Shown here: positions 49,900 through 59,854 of the stretch, piece after piece
Layout of the letters: every line of letters begins with the position of its first letter
Numbering within the stretch: the stretch's first letter is position 1
Assembly: GCF_000010505.1 (NCBI RefSeq)
Contig: NC_010729.1
Span: forward strand, 730,501 to 794,500
From: Porphyromonas gingivalis ATCC 33277
Lineage (GTDB): Bacteria; Bacteroidota; Bacteroidia; Bacteroidales; Porphyromonadaceae
Direction of reading: 5' to 3'
DNA length: 64,000 bases
Position numbers and translations under genes: made by a program
Notes under the pieces: model-generated
Told to the model about the DNA's origin: nothing
What the model saw: only the letters and a program-made list of their open reading frames with translations
Databases searched by the model: none

Positions 49900-52251
49900 A
49901 TGCGTACTTATTTCAAATTCCTCAGCCGCAACAAACTCTACACCTTCGTTACCATCGTAGGCTTTGCCCTCTCGCTCATATTCGTCTTGCTGCTTAGCTT
50001 CTATGTACGGCGCGAACAGCAAGCCGATCGTATTCATACCGATTACAAACGTATCTATCAGTACAATGTCGAGAGTAAGAATAACTGGAGCGGATTTATC
50101 TGTTGCTATCCTGCCGGAACGCTCATTCGCGAGCAGGTACCCGATGTGGAAGAGATATGCCGCATCAGCGAATACAACGACAAGGAATACATCTTTATCG
50201 GTGCCGACAAGCAAAACGGGTTGATTGCCTCCCATCTTTCGGTCGAATCCAACTTCTTTACTTTCTTCGACGGCTATAAACTCCTTGAGGGTGATCCCAA
50301 AACTGTCCTTTCCGAGCAGAACAGTGCCGTTATTTCCTCCGCGTTGGCGGCTCGTATCTTCGGCAACATGTCTCCCATCGGGCAGGAGATTTCGTTTTTC
50401 GATTTTTCCAAAAACAAGCAGACCTTTCGGATCACGGGCATCATGGAGCCGATGCCGGATAACTGCCATATCAGACCGGCCGAACTCCTTTTCTATCAGG
50501 AGCCCAAAGAAAACAACTACAACAACGGCAACTATGCCCTCTATCTCAAAGCTCGCGAAGGAGCCGACCTCACGGCACAACTACCTGCCGTGCAGAAAGC
50601 CGTCCAAGGCAAAGATGTCATATTCGCTTTCGACGAGAAGGCCGAGGTGAAGCTCCATCCGCTGGAGAAATGCTATCCGGAGCCGCTATTCCCCAATGAA
50701 TACGCCATGATGGTGCAAAAAGGAAATCCCGCCCGCACGCGCATACTCATTGCCATCACCCTTTTGGTCCTGATCATTGCCATCATCAGCTATATCAATC
50801 TGACCCTCGCGCAGGGAGGCAGCCGCGGCAATGAGGTCGCCCTCAGAAGGCTCTGGGGAAGTAGCCGTCTCGCCATCGTGCGCCGCCTCTGGTTCGAATC
50901 GCTTCTGCTCATCTTCCTGAGCACGCTGCTGGCCGTATTCGGCATGTTCGCCCTTGAACCCGTATTCGATCGCCTGTTCGATACGCATCTCTATCTGGCA
51001 CGGCATATTTCGCTCACGCTCATCCTACTGCTAATCGGCTTCATGCTCCTGCTGAGCATCGTGTGTGCGGCCCTGCCCGCATGGTTCATATCGCGGTTTC
51101 GTCCGATCGAGGTGGTCAGCGGCAAGTTTCGCCGTGTGGTCAAAAGCAGCTTCTCGCAGATTATGGTCATTTCCCAGTATGCCATTACGATGATCCTGCT
51201 GAGCTGTACCATGGTAATGGCCGTGCAGATCGACTATATGACCAACTCCGACATGGGCTACGATTACAGGAACAAACTGATCATAGACGTTTTCGGACTG
51301 GATCCGCAGATCGTCAGTACGATGAGAACCGAAATAGCCAAAATCCCCGGCATAACGGGTATAGGCCTCACGCGTGGTACTCCGCTGAACGGAGGCAACA
51401 ACAACTCTTCCGAATACCGTGGCAGGCCTCTCTCCATGCAGATTTTCTCCATAGACTCCGTGGCACTGAGCCTGTTCGATCTGAAGATGAAGCCCAACGG
51501 TCGCAAGGCCGACAAGCCCGATCGCACCCTCTATCTCAGCCGATCGGCCTACAACGATTTCGATGTAGCCAATCTGCCGGACGGTGTCATTCATTGGGGC
51601 AAAGCCGGTGAGTTCTATTATTGCGGCGATGCTCCCGAGGTTCACTTCGGCGGATTCAAGGAGCCGCATCCGAGCTATCTCTTCATCCCTTATCCCCAGT
51701 CATCCGCCTGGTCGTGGTCCGTACTGGTCGGCTATTCGGAAGGGGCCGATCCGGAGCAGTTGATTCAAAGCATACAGGCCGTTTACTCCCGTATTACGGG
51801 GCAGCCCTATACCGAAATCCTGCGTTCGGAAGACATCATAGCCTCGCACAGTGAGGAGGAACGTTCGCTTAGCGGTTTTCTTCTCCTCTTCAGCATTCTG
51901 GCATTGGTCGGCACGGTGATGAGCGTCTTTGCCATGGCAGCTCTGCGCATTCGTCACAAGCAAAAAGAAATAGCCATCCGCAAGGTGGTGGGAGCACGCG
52001 AAGTGCAGATATTGCAGATTATCGGCCGCCGCAGCCTGTGGAATCTGCTCAACGCCTTCGCCGTGGCCACTCCCGTCTCCTATCTGGTCATGAACCGCTG
52101 GCTGCAAGGCTATACCTATCATGCCGATATGCCTTGGTGGGTATTCCCCGCATCGCTTCTCTTCGTCTCCGCAGTAGCCATGCTCTCCATGCTCAGCATG
52201 GCCATGAACGCTGCATCGAGCAATCCCGTGGATTACCTCAAAAACGAATAA
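49900..52251 (+). CDS. MacB/FtsX-type ABC transporter permease 1
   Basis: Inner-membrane permease of 783 residues without an ATPase domain. One N-terminal membrane helix (TFVTIVGFALSLIFVLLLSF), a large MacB-type periplasmic domain (about 45-260), three membrane helices at about 280-410, a second periplasmic domain and a C-terminal FtsX set with KQKEIAIRKVVGAREVQIL. It ends VDYLKNE, the same as permease 2. Such subunits pair with an ATPase like the one at 57154-57813 and do mechanotransmission rather than classical transport. Confidence 0.92.
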   Translation: MRTYFKFLSRNKLYTFVTIVGFALSLIFVLLLSFYVRREQQADRIHTDYKRIYQYNVESKNNWSGFICCYPAGTLIREQVPDVEEICRISEYNDKEYIFIGADKQNGLIASHLSVESNFFTFFDGYKLLEGDPKTVLSEQNSAVISSALAARIFGNMSPIGQEISFFDFSKNKQTFRITGIMEPMPDNCHIRPAELLFYQEPKENNYNNGNYALYLKAREGADLTAQLPAVQKAVQGKDVIFAFDEKAEVKLHPLEKCYPEPLFPNEYAMMVQKGNPARTRILIAITLLVLIIAIISYINLTLAQGGSRGNEVALRRLWGSSRLAIVRRLWFESLLLIFLSTLLAVFGMFALEPVFDRLFDTHLYLARHISLTLILLLIGFMLLLSIVCAALPAWFISRFRPIEVVSGKFRRVVKSSFSQIMVISQYAITMILLSCTMVMAVQIDYMTNSDMGYDYRNKLIIDVFGLDPQIVSTMRTEIAKIPGITGIGLTRGTPLNGGNNNSSEYRGRPLSMQIFSIDSVALSLFDLKMKPNGRKADKPDRTLYLSRSAYNDFDVANLPDGVIHWGKAGEFYYCGDAPEVHFGGFKEPHPSYLFIPYPQSSAWSWSVLVGYSEGADPEQLIQSIQAVYSRITGQPYTEILRSEDIIASHSEEERSLSGFLLLFSILALVGTVMSVFAMAALRIRHKQKEIAIRKVVGAREVQILQIIGRRSLWNLLNAFAVATPVSYLVMNRWLQGYTYHADMPWWVFPASLLFVSAVAMLSMLSMAMNAASSNPVDYLKNE

Positions 52252-52289
52252 GGAAAGAATCAGCATCCCCCCAAAAAACGATTACCGCT

Positions 52290-54659
52290 ATGCGTACTTA
52301 TTTCAAATTCCTCAGCAGAAACAAACTCTACACCTTCGTTACCGTATTCGGTTTCTCCGTATCTCTGATGTTTGTTATTCTACTGGGATTCTATGTGCAG
52401 GGGGAATTATCTGTGGATAATTTTCACTCTAAAGGAGATCGAATCTATATGCTCCGTTCAGAATTACATGCTTGTCTTTCGAATCCTGCTCCTGCGTATG
52501 TGCAGGAACTGGTGCCGGAAGTAGAAGCATATTGTCGTATTGCTAATGCCGATCTATACATCGAGACAACAGATGGAGAAAAAATTAAAACCTCTATCCT
52601 TCTTGTAGACAGTACCTTTTTTACAATATTCGACTTTAAGCTACGAACAGGGCAACCTGATGATGTACTATCGCTTCGTCGCTCTATCGTATTGACACCC
52701 GAAACAGCGCGTCGTTTCTTTGGAAATGACGATCCGAAAGGGCGAATTTTACATGATAAATTGACCGTCTCGGGCATTATGGAGCCAATTCCTTTTTACA
52801 GCCAATTCCCACAGGTAGATGCGGTGGTAAGCTATGATTATATCGAGGAATTATTTGGAAGTGAATTGCTTTCCGGCTGGGGATATTTTCAGTTTTCAGC
52901 TTATTTCCTGATGAAGCCACATACCAATATCCAGGCTAAAGCGAAAGTCTTGGAAAAAATCTTTACGGGAGAAGAAAGTCCATTAGGTTTGTGGCGTAGT
53001 GGATATGCCAAAGAAGTACATTTTGTGCCACTGAAGAAATGTTATTATGATCCATTGGTAATAACTTCGCGATTCGATATTCGTAAAAATGATGCATCCA
53101 AAGTATATATATTACTAGCAATAGTATTACTTATTCTCTTTATAGCTATTCTCAATTATATCAATTTGACCGTAGCTCAAGCCGGATTCAGAGGAAAAGA
53201 GGCTGCTGTTCGTCGTTTGTTAGGTGAAAGTCAGAAGGGATTGATAAGACGGTATCTTGGTGAATCTTTTTTGATAACCTTTATATCGTTTCTATTAGGA
53301 TTGCTATTGGCTTTTATGTTAGAACCGTTTTTCGATCGTGTATTAGATACAAGGATCAATCTTATCAGCAGATTTACATATCAAACCATCATAGTAATAG
53401 TATCATCTATCGTTATATTGTCTTTTGCTTCTGGTCTTTTGCCCTCAATAGTTATATCACATTTCAAACCTATTGAAGTGGTCAAGGGATACTTTTCCTA
53501 TCGTATCAAAAGTAATTATTCGCATTTCCTTGTCATCCTTCAATATACAGTTTCACTGATACTTGTTACGTGTAGTTTGATTATTTTAATGCAGTCTCAC
53601 TTTCTGATTCATACAGATTTAGGTTTTCGGACTCATGGAATAATGCTAATATCTAACAACTTAGATTCTGTCCCACAAGAATCTCTTCGCAATGAAATAC
53701 AAAAGATACCCGGTGTCGATATGGTTTCTTTCAGTTCCGGTAACCCTGTTAATATTGCTAATAATGTAGCGTTCAATGATGATGGTGAACGAGCTCAATT
53801 TACTTGGGAAATGATGATCGATTCTTTATTTTTCGACTTTTTTGAAATTAAGCCTAAATATATCACCCAAGAACCGAGAGAGGTGCTATTCAATGGAGAT
53901 CGCTTTAGGAAAACGCATTTGATGCCATCTTGGGCTACGGCTTCTATGGTCAATGTGGTGCACCCTGATCCAAACACACACGAATTCACTCGAGGCAGTT
54001 ATAAACAATATGATGGTCTTACACATGTCATGGTCGGAATATTGCCTGAAATAAAATATAGGCCTCTGAATGAGTCACAAGATCCTTTGCTGATCTATCC
54101 GCTACAAAGAGGTCAATATCCATGGACAACTATGGTACGTGTACGAGATAGTATTGATCGAAAAGCAGTAGAAAAAACAATATTGGAAACCTATAAACGC
54201 ATAGGAAATGTTGATGACGTAAAATGGCATTGGGCGGAAGACATCATTCTGGATCGATACAAGTCGCAGACCAATCTGTCGCAGCTCATTTCCGCCTTTG
54301 CCTTGCTCACCGTCCTCATTATGGTGATGGGCGTCTTCGCCATGAGCCTCTATATGATCAAGCAGAAAGAGAAAGAGATCGCCCTTAGAAAGGTCAATGG
54401 TGCCACGGTGGCTACCATACTGGCCATGCTCAATACCCAGTCGCTCCGCCGTTTCGGTATAGCTCTGCTCATAGCTCTGCCTGTATCGTGGTGGGCTATG
54501 GATCGCTGGCTCCAGACATTCGCTTTTCACATTAGGCTGGACTGGTGGGTATTTGTCGTTGCTGCCCTCATCGTCTTGCTGCTATCGCTCGTGAGCACAT
54601 CGCTTCAGAGCTGGCGGGCAGCCTGCGCCAATCCCGTGGATTACCTCAAAAACGAATAA
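52290..54659 (+). CDS. MacB/FtsX-type ABC transporter permease 2 (mosaic gene)
   Basis: Paralog of permease 1 with 789 residues and the same layout: N-terminal helix, MacB periplasmic domain, FtsX helices, a second periplasmic domain and a final FtsX set with KEIALRKVNGATVATIL. The first ~55 bases and the last ~30 bases nearly match permease 1. The inside, about 52400-54230, is markedly AT-rich (12 G/C in the 60 bases from 53101) while the 3' end is not (32 in the 60 bases from 54541). This points to replacement of the core by recombination. The frame upstream of 52290 is spurious. Confidence 0.92.
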   Translation: MRTYFKFLSRNKLYTFVTVFGFSVSLMFVILLGFYVQGELSVDNFHSKGDRIYMLRSELHACLSNPAPAYVQELVPEVEAYCRIANADLYIETTDGEKIKTSILLVDSTFFTIFDFKLRTGQPDDVLSLRRSIVLTPETARRFFGNDDPKGRILHDKLTVSGIMEPIPFYSQFPQVDAVVSYDYIEELFGSELLSGWGYFQFSAYFLMKPHTNIQAKAKVLEKIFTGEESPLGLWRSGYAKEVHFVPLKKCYYDPLVITSRFDIRKNDASKVYILLAIVLLILFIAILNYINLTVAQAGFRGKEAAVRRLLGESQKGLIRRYLGESFLITFISFLLGLLLAFMLEPFFDRVLDTRINLISRFTYQTIIVIVSSIVILSFASGLLPSIVISHFKPIEVVKGYFSYRIKSNYSHFLVILQYTVSLILVTCSLIILMQSHFLIHTDLGFRTHGIMLISNNLDSVPQESLRNEIQKIPGVDMVSFSSGNPVNIANNVAFNDDGERAQFTWEMMIDSLFFDFFEIKPKYITQEPREVLFNGDRFRKTHLMPSWATASMVNVVHPDPNTHEFTRGSYKQYDGLTHVMVGILPEIKYRPLNESQDPLLIYPLQRGQYPWTTMVRVRDSIDRKAVEKTILETYKRIGNVDDVKWHWAEDIILDRYKSQTNLSQLISAFALLTVLIMVMGVFAMSLYMIKQKEKEIALRKVNGATVATILAMLNTQSLRRFGIALLIALPVSWWAMDRWLQTFAFHIRLDWWVFVVAALIVLLLSLVSTSLQSWRAACANPVDYLKNE

Positions 54660-54685
54660 TAACCTTAAACGACATATAGCACATC

Positions 54686-57061
54686 ATGTTACCTCTCAAA
54701 CTTGCTGCTCGCCGTCTCTTCCGACAGGGCGAACACAGCATCAGCAAACTCCTGACGCTTACGCTCGGACTTTCCGTCAGCGTGCTTCTGCTCTCTATCG
54801 TCATCTATCAGCGAAGCTACGAACGGGATTTCCCCCATCATGATCGCATCTGCATCGTCAAGACGCATGGCACGCGCCAAAGTCAGGAGGGGGATAAACC
54901 GGAAGAACTCGACTTCTCTCAGGTCAGCGGAGGCGTTGCCCCTGCCATTCAGGAGGAAATACCGGGTGTGGAACTGGCTACCCGAACGACTCTGTATGGC
55001 ACCTCGAAGATGATACTCGAAGACAACAAAACCTACGAGACCAAGACGCTGCTGGCCGAACCGGCTTTCCTTGACATGTTCGGGGTAGAACTCATCGCCG
55101 GCGTCCGGGATAGTGCCTTGCGCGACAATATGACCTGCCTCATCTCCGAAAGTTTGGCCCGGAAGATGGGGGGCGATGTCCTGGGCAAACGGTTGCGACC
55201 GGCAGAAAGCAAATCGGACCGAGCCATCACGATCGGAGGTGTATTCGAGGATCTGCCCCACAACAGCAGCATCCAAGCCGATATGCTCCTGCCCATTACG
55301 TGGATGCCGGCCGAGAGCCTGAACAACTGGATCGGCAACGACCGCTACATAGCCTACGTCCGTCTGCGTCCCGGCGTGTCGCCCGAGAGCCTCGACGAAG
55401 CTCTCCTGGAGATGCAAAAGCGGCATCAGGATATGGAAGTCTTCCGCAAAGCAGGAGTGGAATTGCACTATTCCCTTACGCCCTTCAATCGCTTGCGTCT
55501 GGAAGATCCCACTTTGGTCAATATGCTGCGAATCCAGCAGATCGTGGCCATAGCGGTGCTGCTTATTTCGCTGCTGAACTACGTACTCATGACCCTCGCC
55601 TCCATGGTCAACCGCCGGCGTGTAGCTGCCATTCGCAAGTGTTACGGAGCCATGCCCGTGCAGATACAGGGTACGATGATCTGGGAGACCTTCCTCTATA
55701 TCTTCCTCTCCCTCGTGCTGGCCCTCCTGACCCTTATCCTCTTCCGCAAGCCGATGGAGGCTCTGATCGAAACTCCGCTGCTGCATCTGATCTCGTGGCG
55801 CGTAGCCGCAGCCTTGGCCGGAGTATTGGCCATGGCTACTTTCTTCATGGGATGGATCCCCGGCTACTCCCTGTCCCGTACACCGGTGATGAATATCTTT
55901 CGCAAGTCGGTAGCACACAATCGGCTCTGGAAGCTGGGACTGCTGGCTGTAGAATTTGTGGCGGCCACTTTCCTCTTCGGCCTTTTGGCTATCACCGGTC
56001 TGCAATACCGGCACATGATAGGGCAGGATGCCGGATACAAAGCCGCCGGACTGTATTATGTCCCCATCGAGTCGCTGGATCAGCAGCAACTCCCTGTCGT
56101 GATCGAAAAGCTCAAGGCACTGCCCGAAGTGGAGGGCTACACGCTGACGACCGCCTTGCCGGCTTCTTCCGGCCAGAGTGGAGATAACCTTATCGACCCC
56201 GTTACGGATCGTGAGCTGATCAATGTGGCCGACCTCTTCTACGTGGACGAACACTATCTGAAGGTCTACGACATCAAGCTGCTCGAAGGGAAAAACTTCG
56301 ACGCTGCCACCGAAAAGGACAGAGAGATCATGCTCAGCAAGAAAGCGGCTACCGAATTGGCTCGGCTGATGAATTGGAAAGACGGTGTCATCGGCAAGAA
56401 TATCATCCTGACTTCCTTCGGGCGAGTGGTGATTCGCGGTGTGTACGACGATCTCATGCTCCGCCGTCAGCACCTGAGCCCTTACCCCGAAAAGCTCCCT
56501 TCCGCCATCGTCTATGGGGACGATTGGCTGCATTATCTGACGATCCGCCTTCGCCATGACGATGCCCGGCTCCTCCATCGCGTGAATGGCATCCTCTCCG
56601 AAGCCGATCCCTACAAGGAGACTTCTTTCCTCAGTGTGGAGATGGAGCTTCTCAGTCGCTTCGAGGCAGCCAAGACTTTTCGCAATACGATCCTCTTCGG
56701 CAGTGTCGTGGCTATCCTGATCGCTCTGATCGGGCTGGTCGGCTATGTGAATACGGAGGTCAATCGCCGTCGCAAGGAGCTGGCCATTCGCAAGATCAAC
56801 GGAGCCGGAGAGGGCGACATCTTGCGACTCTTCCTCCGCTCCATTTTCCGGCTCAGCCTGCCGAGTGTGCTTGCCGGACTTTTCGTCGCTTATCTCTTCG
56901 GTCGGAACTGGCTGGAGAAGTTCAGCTATCGAATCGAATTGAACGGCCGGATTTTCCTCCTTGTAGGTCTGTTCGTCCTCTTGATTATTGCATTGGCCGT
57001 TGTCATCAACCTCCGGCGCATAGCTCGCCGCAACCCTGTCAATGAACTCCGATACGAATAA
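54686..57061 (+). CDS. MacB/FtsX-type ABC transporter permease 3
   Basis: A third permease, of 791 residues, more distant from the first two. It opens LPLKLAARRLFRQGEHS, has one N-terminal helix, MacB-type periplasmic domains and two FtsX blocks (RRRVAAIRKCYGAMPVQI near 310 and RRRKELAIRKINGAGEGDI near 690). The full minus-strand frame opposite is also open over ~800 codons, but this strand has clear family motifs. It starts 26 bases after permease 2. Confidence 0.92.
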   Translation: MLPLKLAARRLFRQGEHSISKLLTLTLGLSVSVLLLSIVIYQRSYERDFPHHDRICIVKTHGTRQSQEGDKPEELDFSQVSGGVAPAIQEEIPGVELATRTTLYGTSKMILEDNKTYETKTLLAEPAFLDMFGVELIAGVRDSALRDNMTCLISESLARKMGGDVLGKRLRPAESKSDRAITIGGVFEDLPHNSSIQADMLLPITWMPAESLNNWIGNDRYIAYVRLRPGVSPESLDEALLEMQKRHQDMEVFRKAGVELHYSLTPFNRLRLEDPTLVNMLRIQQIVAIAVLLISLLNYVLMTLASMVNRRRVAAIRKCYGAMPVQIQGTMIWETFLYIFLSLVLALLTLILFRKPMEALIETPLLHLISWRVAAALAGVLAMATFFMGWIPGYSLSRTPVMNIFRKSVAHNRLWKLGLLAVEFVAATFLFGLLAITGLQYRHMIGQDAGYKAAGLYYVPIESLDQQQLPVVIEKLKALPEVEGYTLTTALPASSGQSGDNLIDPVTDRELINVADLFYVDEHYLKVYDIKLLEGKNFDAATEKDREIMLSKKAATELARLMNWKDGVIGKNIILTSFGRVVIRGVYDDLMLRRQHLSPYPEKLPSAIVYGDDWLHYLTIRLRHDDARLLHRVNGILSEADPYKETSFLSVEMELLSRFEAAKTFRNTILFGSVVAILIALIGLVGYVNTEVNRRRKELAIRKINGAGEGDILRLFLRSIFRLSLPSVLAGLFVAYLFGRNWLEKFSYRIELNGRIFLLVGLFVLLIIALAVVINLRRIARRNPVNELRYE

Positions 57062-57153
57062 ATACGGCGACAATCCGGCAAACGGCGGATTCATAGACCA
57101 GGCATTGTCCGGCTTGTCGCTCTTCCTTTCACCTCATAAAAACAAGTAAAACA

Positions 57154-57813
57154 ATGATTGAAATCAGCAACCTCACCAAGGTTTTCAGAACAGAAGAAAT
57201 AGAGACGGTAGCCCTCGATGGCGTATCGCTCAAAGTGGACAAAGGCGAATTTATCGCCATAATGGGGCCTTCGGGATGCGGTAAGTCCACTCTGCTCAAT
57301 ATCCTCGGCCTTCTCGACAATCCCACTTCCGGTATCTACAAGCTCGATGGGGCAGAAGTGGGCAACCTCCGGGAAAAAGACAGGACTGCCGTCCGTAAGG
57401 GCAATATCGGCTTCGTATTCCAGAGCTTCAACCTCATCGAAGAGATGACGGTAAGCGAGAACGTGGAGTTGCCGCTCGTCTATCTCGGTGTGAAGGCCTC
57501 CGAGCGGAAAGAGCGAGTGGAGGAGGCTCTGCGCAAGATGAGCATCAGCCACCGAGCCGGCCACTTCCCCAATCAGCTCTCCGGAGGACAACAGCAGCGC
57601 GTGGCTATCGCCCGTGCCGTGGTGGCCAATCCGAAGCTCATCCTCGCCGATGAACCTACGGGTAACCTCGACTCCAAAAACGGAGCCGATGTCATGGAAC
57701 TGCTCAGAGGTCTCAATCGCGAAGGTGCAACCATCGTCATGGTGACGCACTCCGAGCACGATGCACGTAGTGCCGGCCGCATCATCAATCTGTTCGACGG
57801 TAAGATTCGCTAA
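57154..57813 (+). CDS. LolD/MacB-type ABC transporter ATPase
   Basis: ATPase of 219 residues that should power the three preceding permeases. Walker A is GPSGCGKST, Q-loop region FVFQSFNL, signature LSGGQQQRV, Walker B LILADEP followed by TGNLDS, and the switch MVTHSEHD. This is the LolD/FtsE/MacB branch. It is the last gene of the export operon, 92 bases after permease 3. One ATPase for three permeases suggests alternative heterodimers. Confidence 0.94.
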   Translation: MIEISNLTKVFRTEEIETVALDGVSLKVDKGEFIAIMGPSGCGKSTLLNILGLLDNPTSGIYKLDGAEVGNLREKDRTAVRKGNIGFVFQSFNLIEEMTVSENVELPLVYLGVKASERKERVEEALRKMSISHRAGHFPNQLSGGQQQRVAIARAVVANPKLILADEPTGNLDSKNGADVMELLRGLNREGATIVMVTHSEHDARSAGRIINLFDGKIR

Positions 57814-57902
57814 GCTTCGGCTTCCTTTCGCCGGTCACTGCTCCCGATGTCTCCATTCGAATGGATTATAAGACCGCACGAACCCCTCCTGAAGTAAAGC
57901 AT

Positions 57903-58042
57903 TGAGGAACCCCTAAGGAGTCTCTGTTGGGACCCCTTAGGGGTCTTGGTTGGGATCCCTTAGGGGTCTTGGTTGGGATCCCTTAGGGGTCTTGGTGGAG
58001 ACTCCTTAGGGGTCTCGGTAGGGACTCCTTAGGAGTCTCGGA
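57903..58042. repeat. 23-bp tandem array, six palindromic units
   Basis: CCTTAG cores fall at 57935, 57958, 57981, 58004 and 58027 with an earlier diverged unit near 57912, a 23-base step. Each unit is an imperfect palindrome such as GACCCCTTAGGGGTC with a TTGGTTGG spacer. The array lies between the export operon and a terminator. Confidence 0.92.
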
Positions 58043-58076
58043 ATAGCGGTGTACCCGACCGTCCCATATTAATGCA

Positions 58077-58113
58077 AAGGAGGTGTGCCATGATTATTGA
58101 CACACCTCCTTCT
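58077..58113 (-). terminator. Intrinsic terminator after the DUF438 gene
   Basis: AAGGAGGTGTG and CACACCTCCTT form an 11-bp stem around a 15-base loop, immediately beyond the stop of the minus-strand gene. It could also stop the export operon from the other side, though the T-run is weak on both strands. Confidence 0.75.
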
Positions 58114-58118
58114 TCATG

Positions 58119-59672
58119 CTATTTCTCTTCCGATCGATCCGGTTTATTGTACGAAGCGATGAGTGATTCCAGTTTGCCGATGAGCATATCCGACGGAATG
58201 TCGGCGCGTTCGCTCATCATTTTAATGGTGGCAACAGGAAGAATTACTTTGGCCATCGGAGAACGAAGGAGGGTGAACTTGGAACTGATCGTTGGCAAAT
58301 CATCCATCAGTCGCGGATACCGCTGCAAGAGACTCTTCAGCTTCGTGTCCGGCCGAATGCCATCTTCTCCGACAGTATCGGATTCGCTTTCTTTCGATCC
58401 TTGTGCCGGACTTTGCTCTTCGTCCCAAGTAAGAAGTGTACGCGAGCCTTCAAGACTACGGATCCGTGTGCAGTCTTGCATCATTTCCATCACACCGCGG
58501 AAACGCCCGTCGGCGTCTCTGATGGCCACATAGACAATGTAGATGAAGACTCCGGGCTTATTGATCCAGAATTCTGCGCGATCCTGTTCGCCACGTCGGA
58601 ACTTATCGATTATCTCCTCTACGATATGAACGCTCTTGGGCGGATGGCAGTTGCGTACTTCTCGGCCGATCACCCCCTTGCTTCTGGGGAATACTCTGTG
58701 CTTCGTGTCCGTATAGAAACAAACCAGCTCGTTTTCGTCCACGAACGAAATATCCACAGGGAGATGACGGAAAAGCAGATTGATCTGCTCCAAAGTCAGC
58801 TTTCCTTCGGCTACATCCAGTATCGCCTTGTCGTCTTGTCCGCCTGTCCCCATACCATGTTTGGCAAGTAAGGCTCCCAGTTCTGCCATAAATGATTGGC
58901 CGTGGGCTTCTTTTGATTGCTTGGCCGGTGCATCTAATTCCGGCATGTCGATAAGGAAGAAGCCTATTTCTCGATCGCCATGTTTCATTGCTTCGAACTC
59001 TTTGTCGGAAATGAGTTTCAGAGAGGTTGGATAAAGGATAAGCTCTTCTTTTTCCATCAGGTCACGCAGAACGATAGCCATCTCTTTGTATGCTGCAGGG
59101 AAGGAGTCGTAGTCTTTTTCGCGCAGTAGGCTCATGGCTTTGTTCATCTCGTCGCGGATATGATCGTCATAAGTCCACATCGTAGTGGAGGGGCGGTCGA
59201 ATCCTTTCTGCTCCAGTGTTGAATAGAGTTGGTTTTGTTTGCGAGCAAAGTGTAGCTTATATCCCATAAGCGTCTCCATCAGTTCTATCCATGGATTGGG
59301 GATAAAAGTGCGCTCCAGTAGGGCATCCGCCTGATCGAGTAGTTCTTTGGCCTTATCGTTTTCGCGCAGATAGGCATCGATGGGGTGTCCGAAAGGTAAG
59401 TCGGGACGAATGGGATTTATCAGGCCTTCGAACAGCTGTAGCATTGTCCGTACGTCTTCGTTTTGGCATTCGTCCTGATCACGTTCTTTGAAGAGTTGCT
59501 CTGCTGCGGCAAACTCTTCGGGCGAGATGGAACCCACTTCTTTTTTCATACGCTCCTTGGCCTCTTCAAGTGTCAGATGACCTTCGCGATGAGCCTCTTT
59601 GATGTCGAGCATACGCTCCAACTTACTTTTGTCGAGGCTGTCAAAAGTTTCATTTGTTTTTATGACCTGCAT
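58119..59672 (-). CDS. DUF438 / hemerythrin-like / PAS-domain protein
   Basis: Cytoplasmic multidomain protein of 517 residues from the ATG at 59672 (a further upstream start adds ten residues). An N-terminal DUF438 region (about 20-90) is followed by a hemerythrin-like helical bundle (FARKQNQLYSTLEQKG, MWTYDDHIRDEM), a PAS_10-type domain at about 295-390 (VDENELVCFYTDTKHRVF), and a C-terminal DUF1858-like segment. It has a possible iron or heme redox/oxygen sensing role, but no output domain is seen. It neighbours the 4-hydroxybutyrate genes on the same strand, 483 bases downstream of their end in map terms. Confidence 0.85.
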   Translation of the reverse strand: MQVIKTNETFDSLDKSKLERMLDIKEAHREGHLTLEEAKERMKKEVGSISPEEFAAAEQLFKERDQDECQNEDVRTMLQLFEGLINPIRPDLPFGHPIDAYLRENDKAKELLDQADALLERTFIPNPWIELMETLMGYKLHFARKQNQLYSTLEQKGFDRPSTTMWTYDDHIRDEMNKAMSLLREKDYDSFPAAYKEMAIVLRDLMEKEELILYPTSLKLISDKEFEAMKHGDREIGFFLIDMPELDAPAKQSKEAHGQSFMAELGALLAKHGMGTGGQDDKAILDVAEGKLTLEQINLLFRHLPVDISFVDENELVCFYTDTKHRVFPRSKGVIGREVRNCHPPKSVHIVEEIIDKFRRGEQDRAEFWINKPGVFIYIVYVAIRDADGRFRGVMEMMQDCTRIRSLEGSRTLLTWDEEQSPAQGSKESESDTVGEDGIRPDTKLKSLLQRYPRLMDDLPTISSKFTLLRSPMAKVILPVATIKMMSERADIPSDMLIGKLESLIASYNKPDRSEEK

Positions 59673-59854
59673 GTTTTTTGAGCAATTAGTGATGAATAAC
59701 AACCTCCTCGCAGCTTATCAAAAGCCTATTGTGGAGGTATATCCACTTTCGTAAATATAACAATCTCAGAATATATATTTGTTCTGGTTTTTCATCGAGG
59801 AAAAAAGTGCATATGCTCATTACGCCTCAAGCAGGATACGAGCCTGAAATGCTC

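Noticed and set aside
54689-57094. Minus-strand open frame of 801 codons opposite permease 3
   Set aside because: It has no recognisable motifs, while the plus strand encodes a clear MacB/FtsX permease in line with its neighbours; long antisense frames are common in this codon usage.
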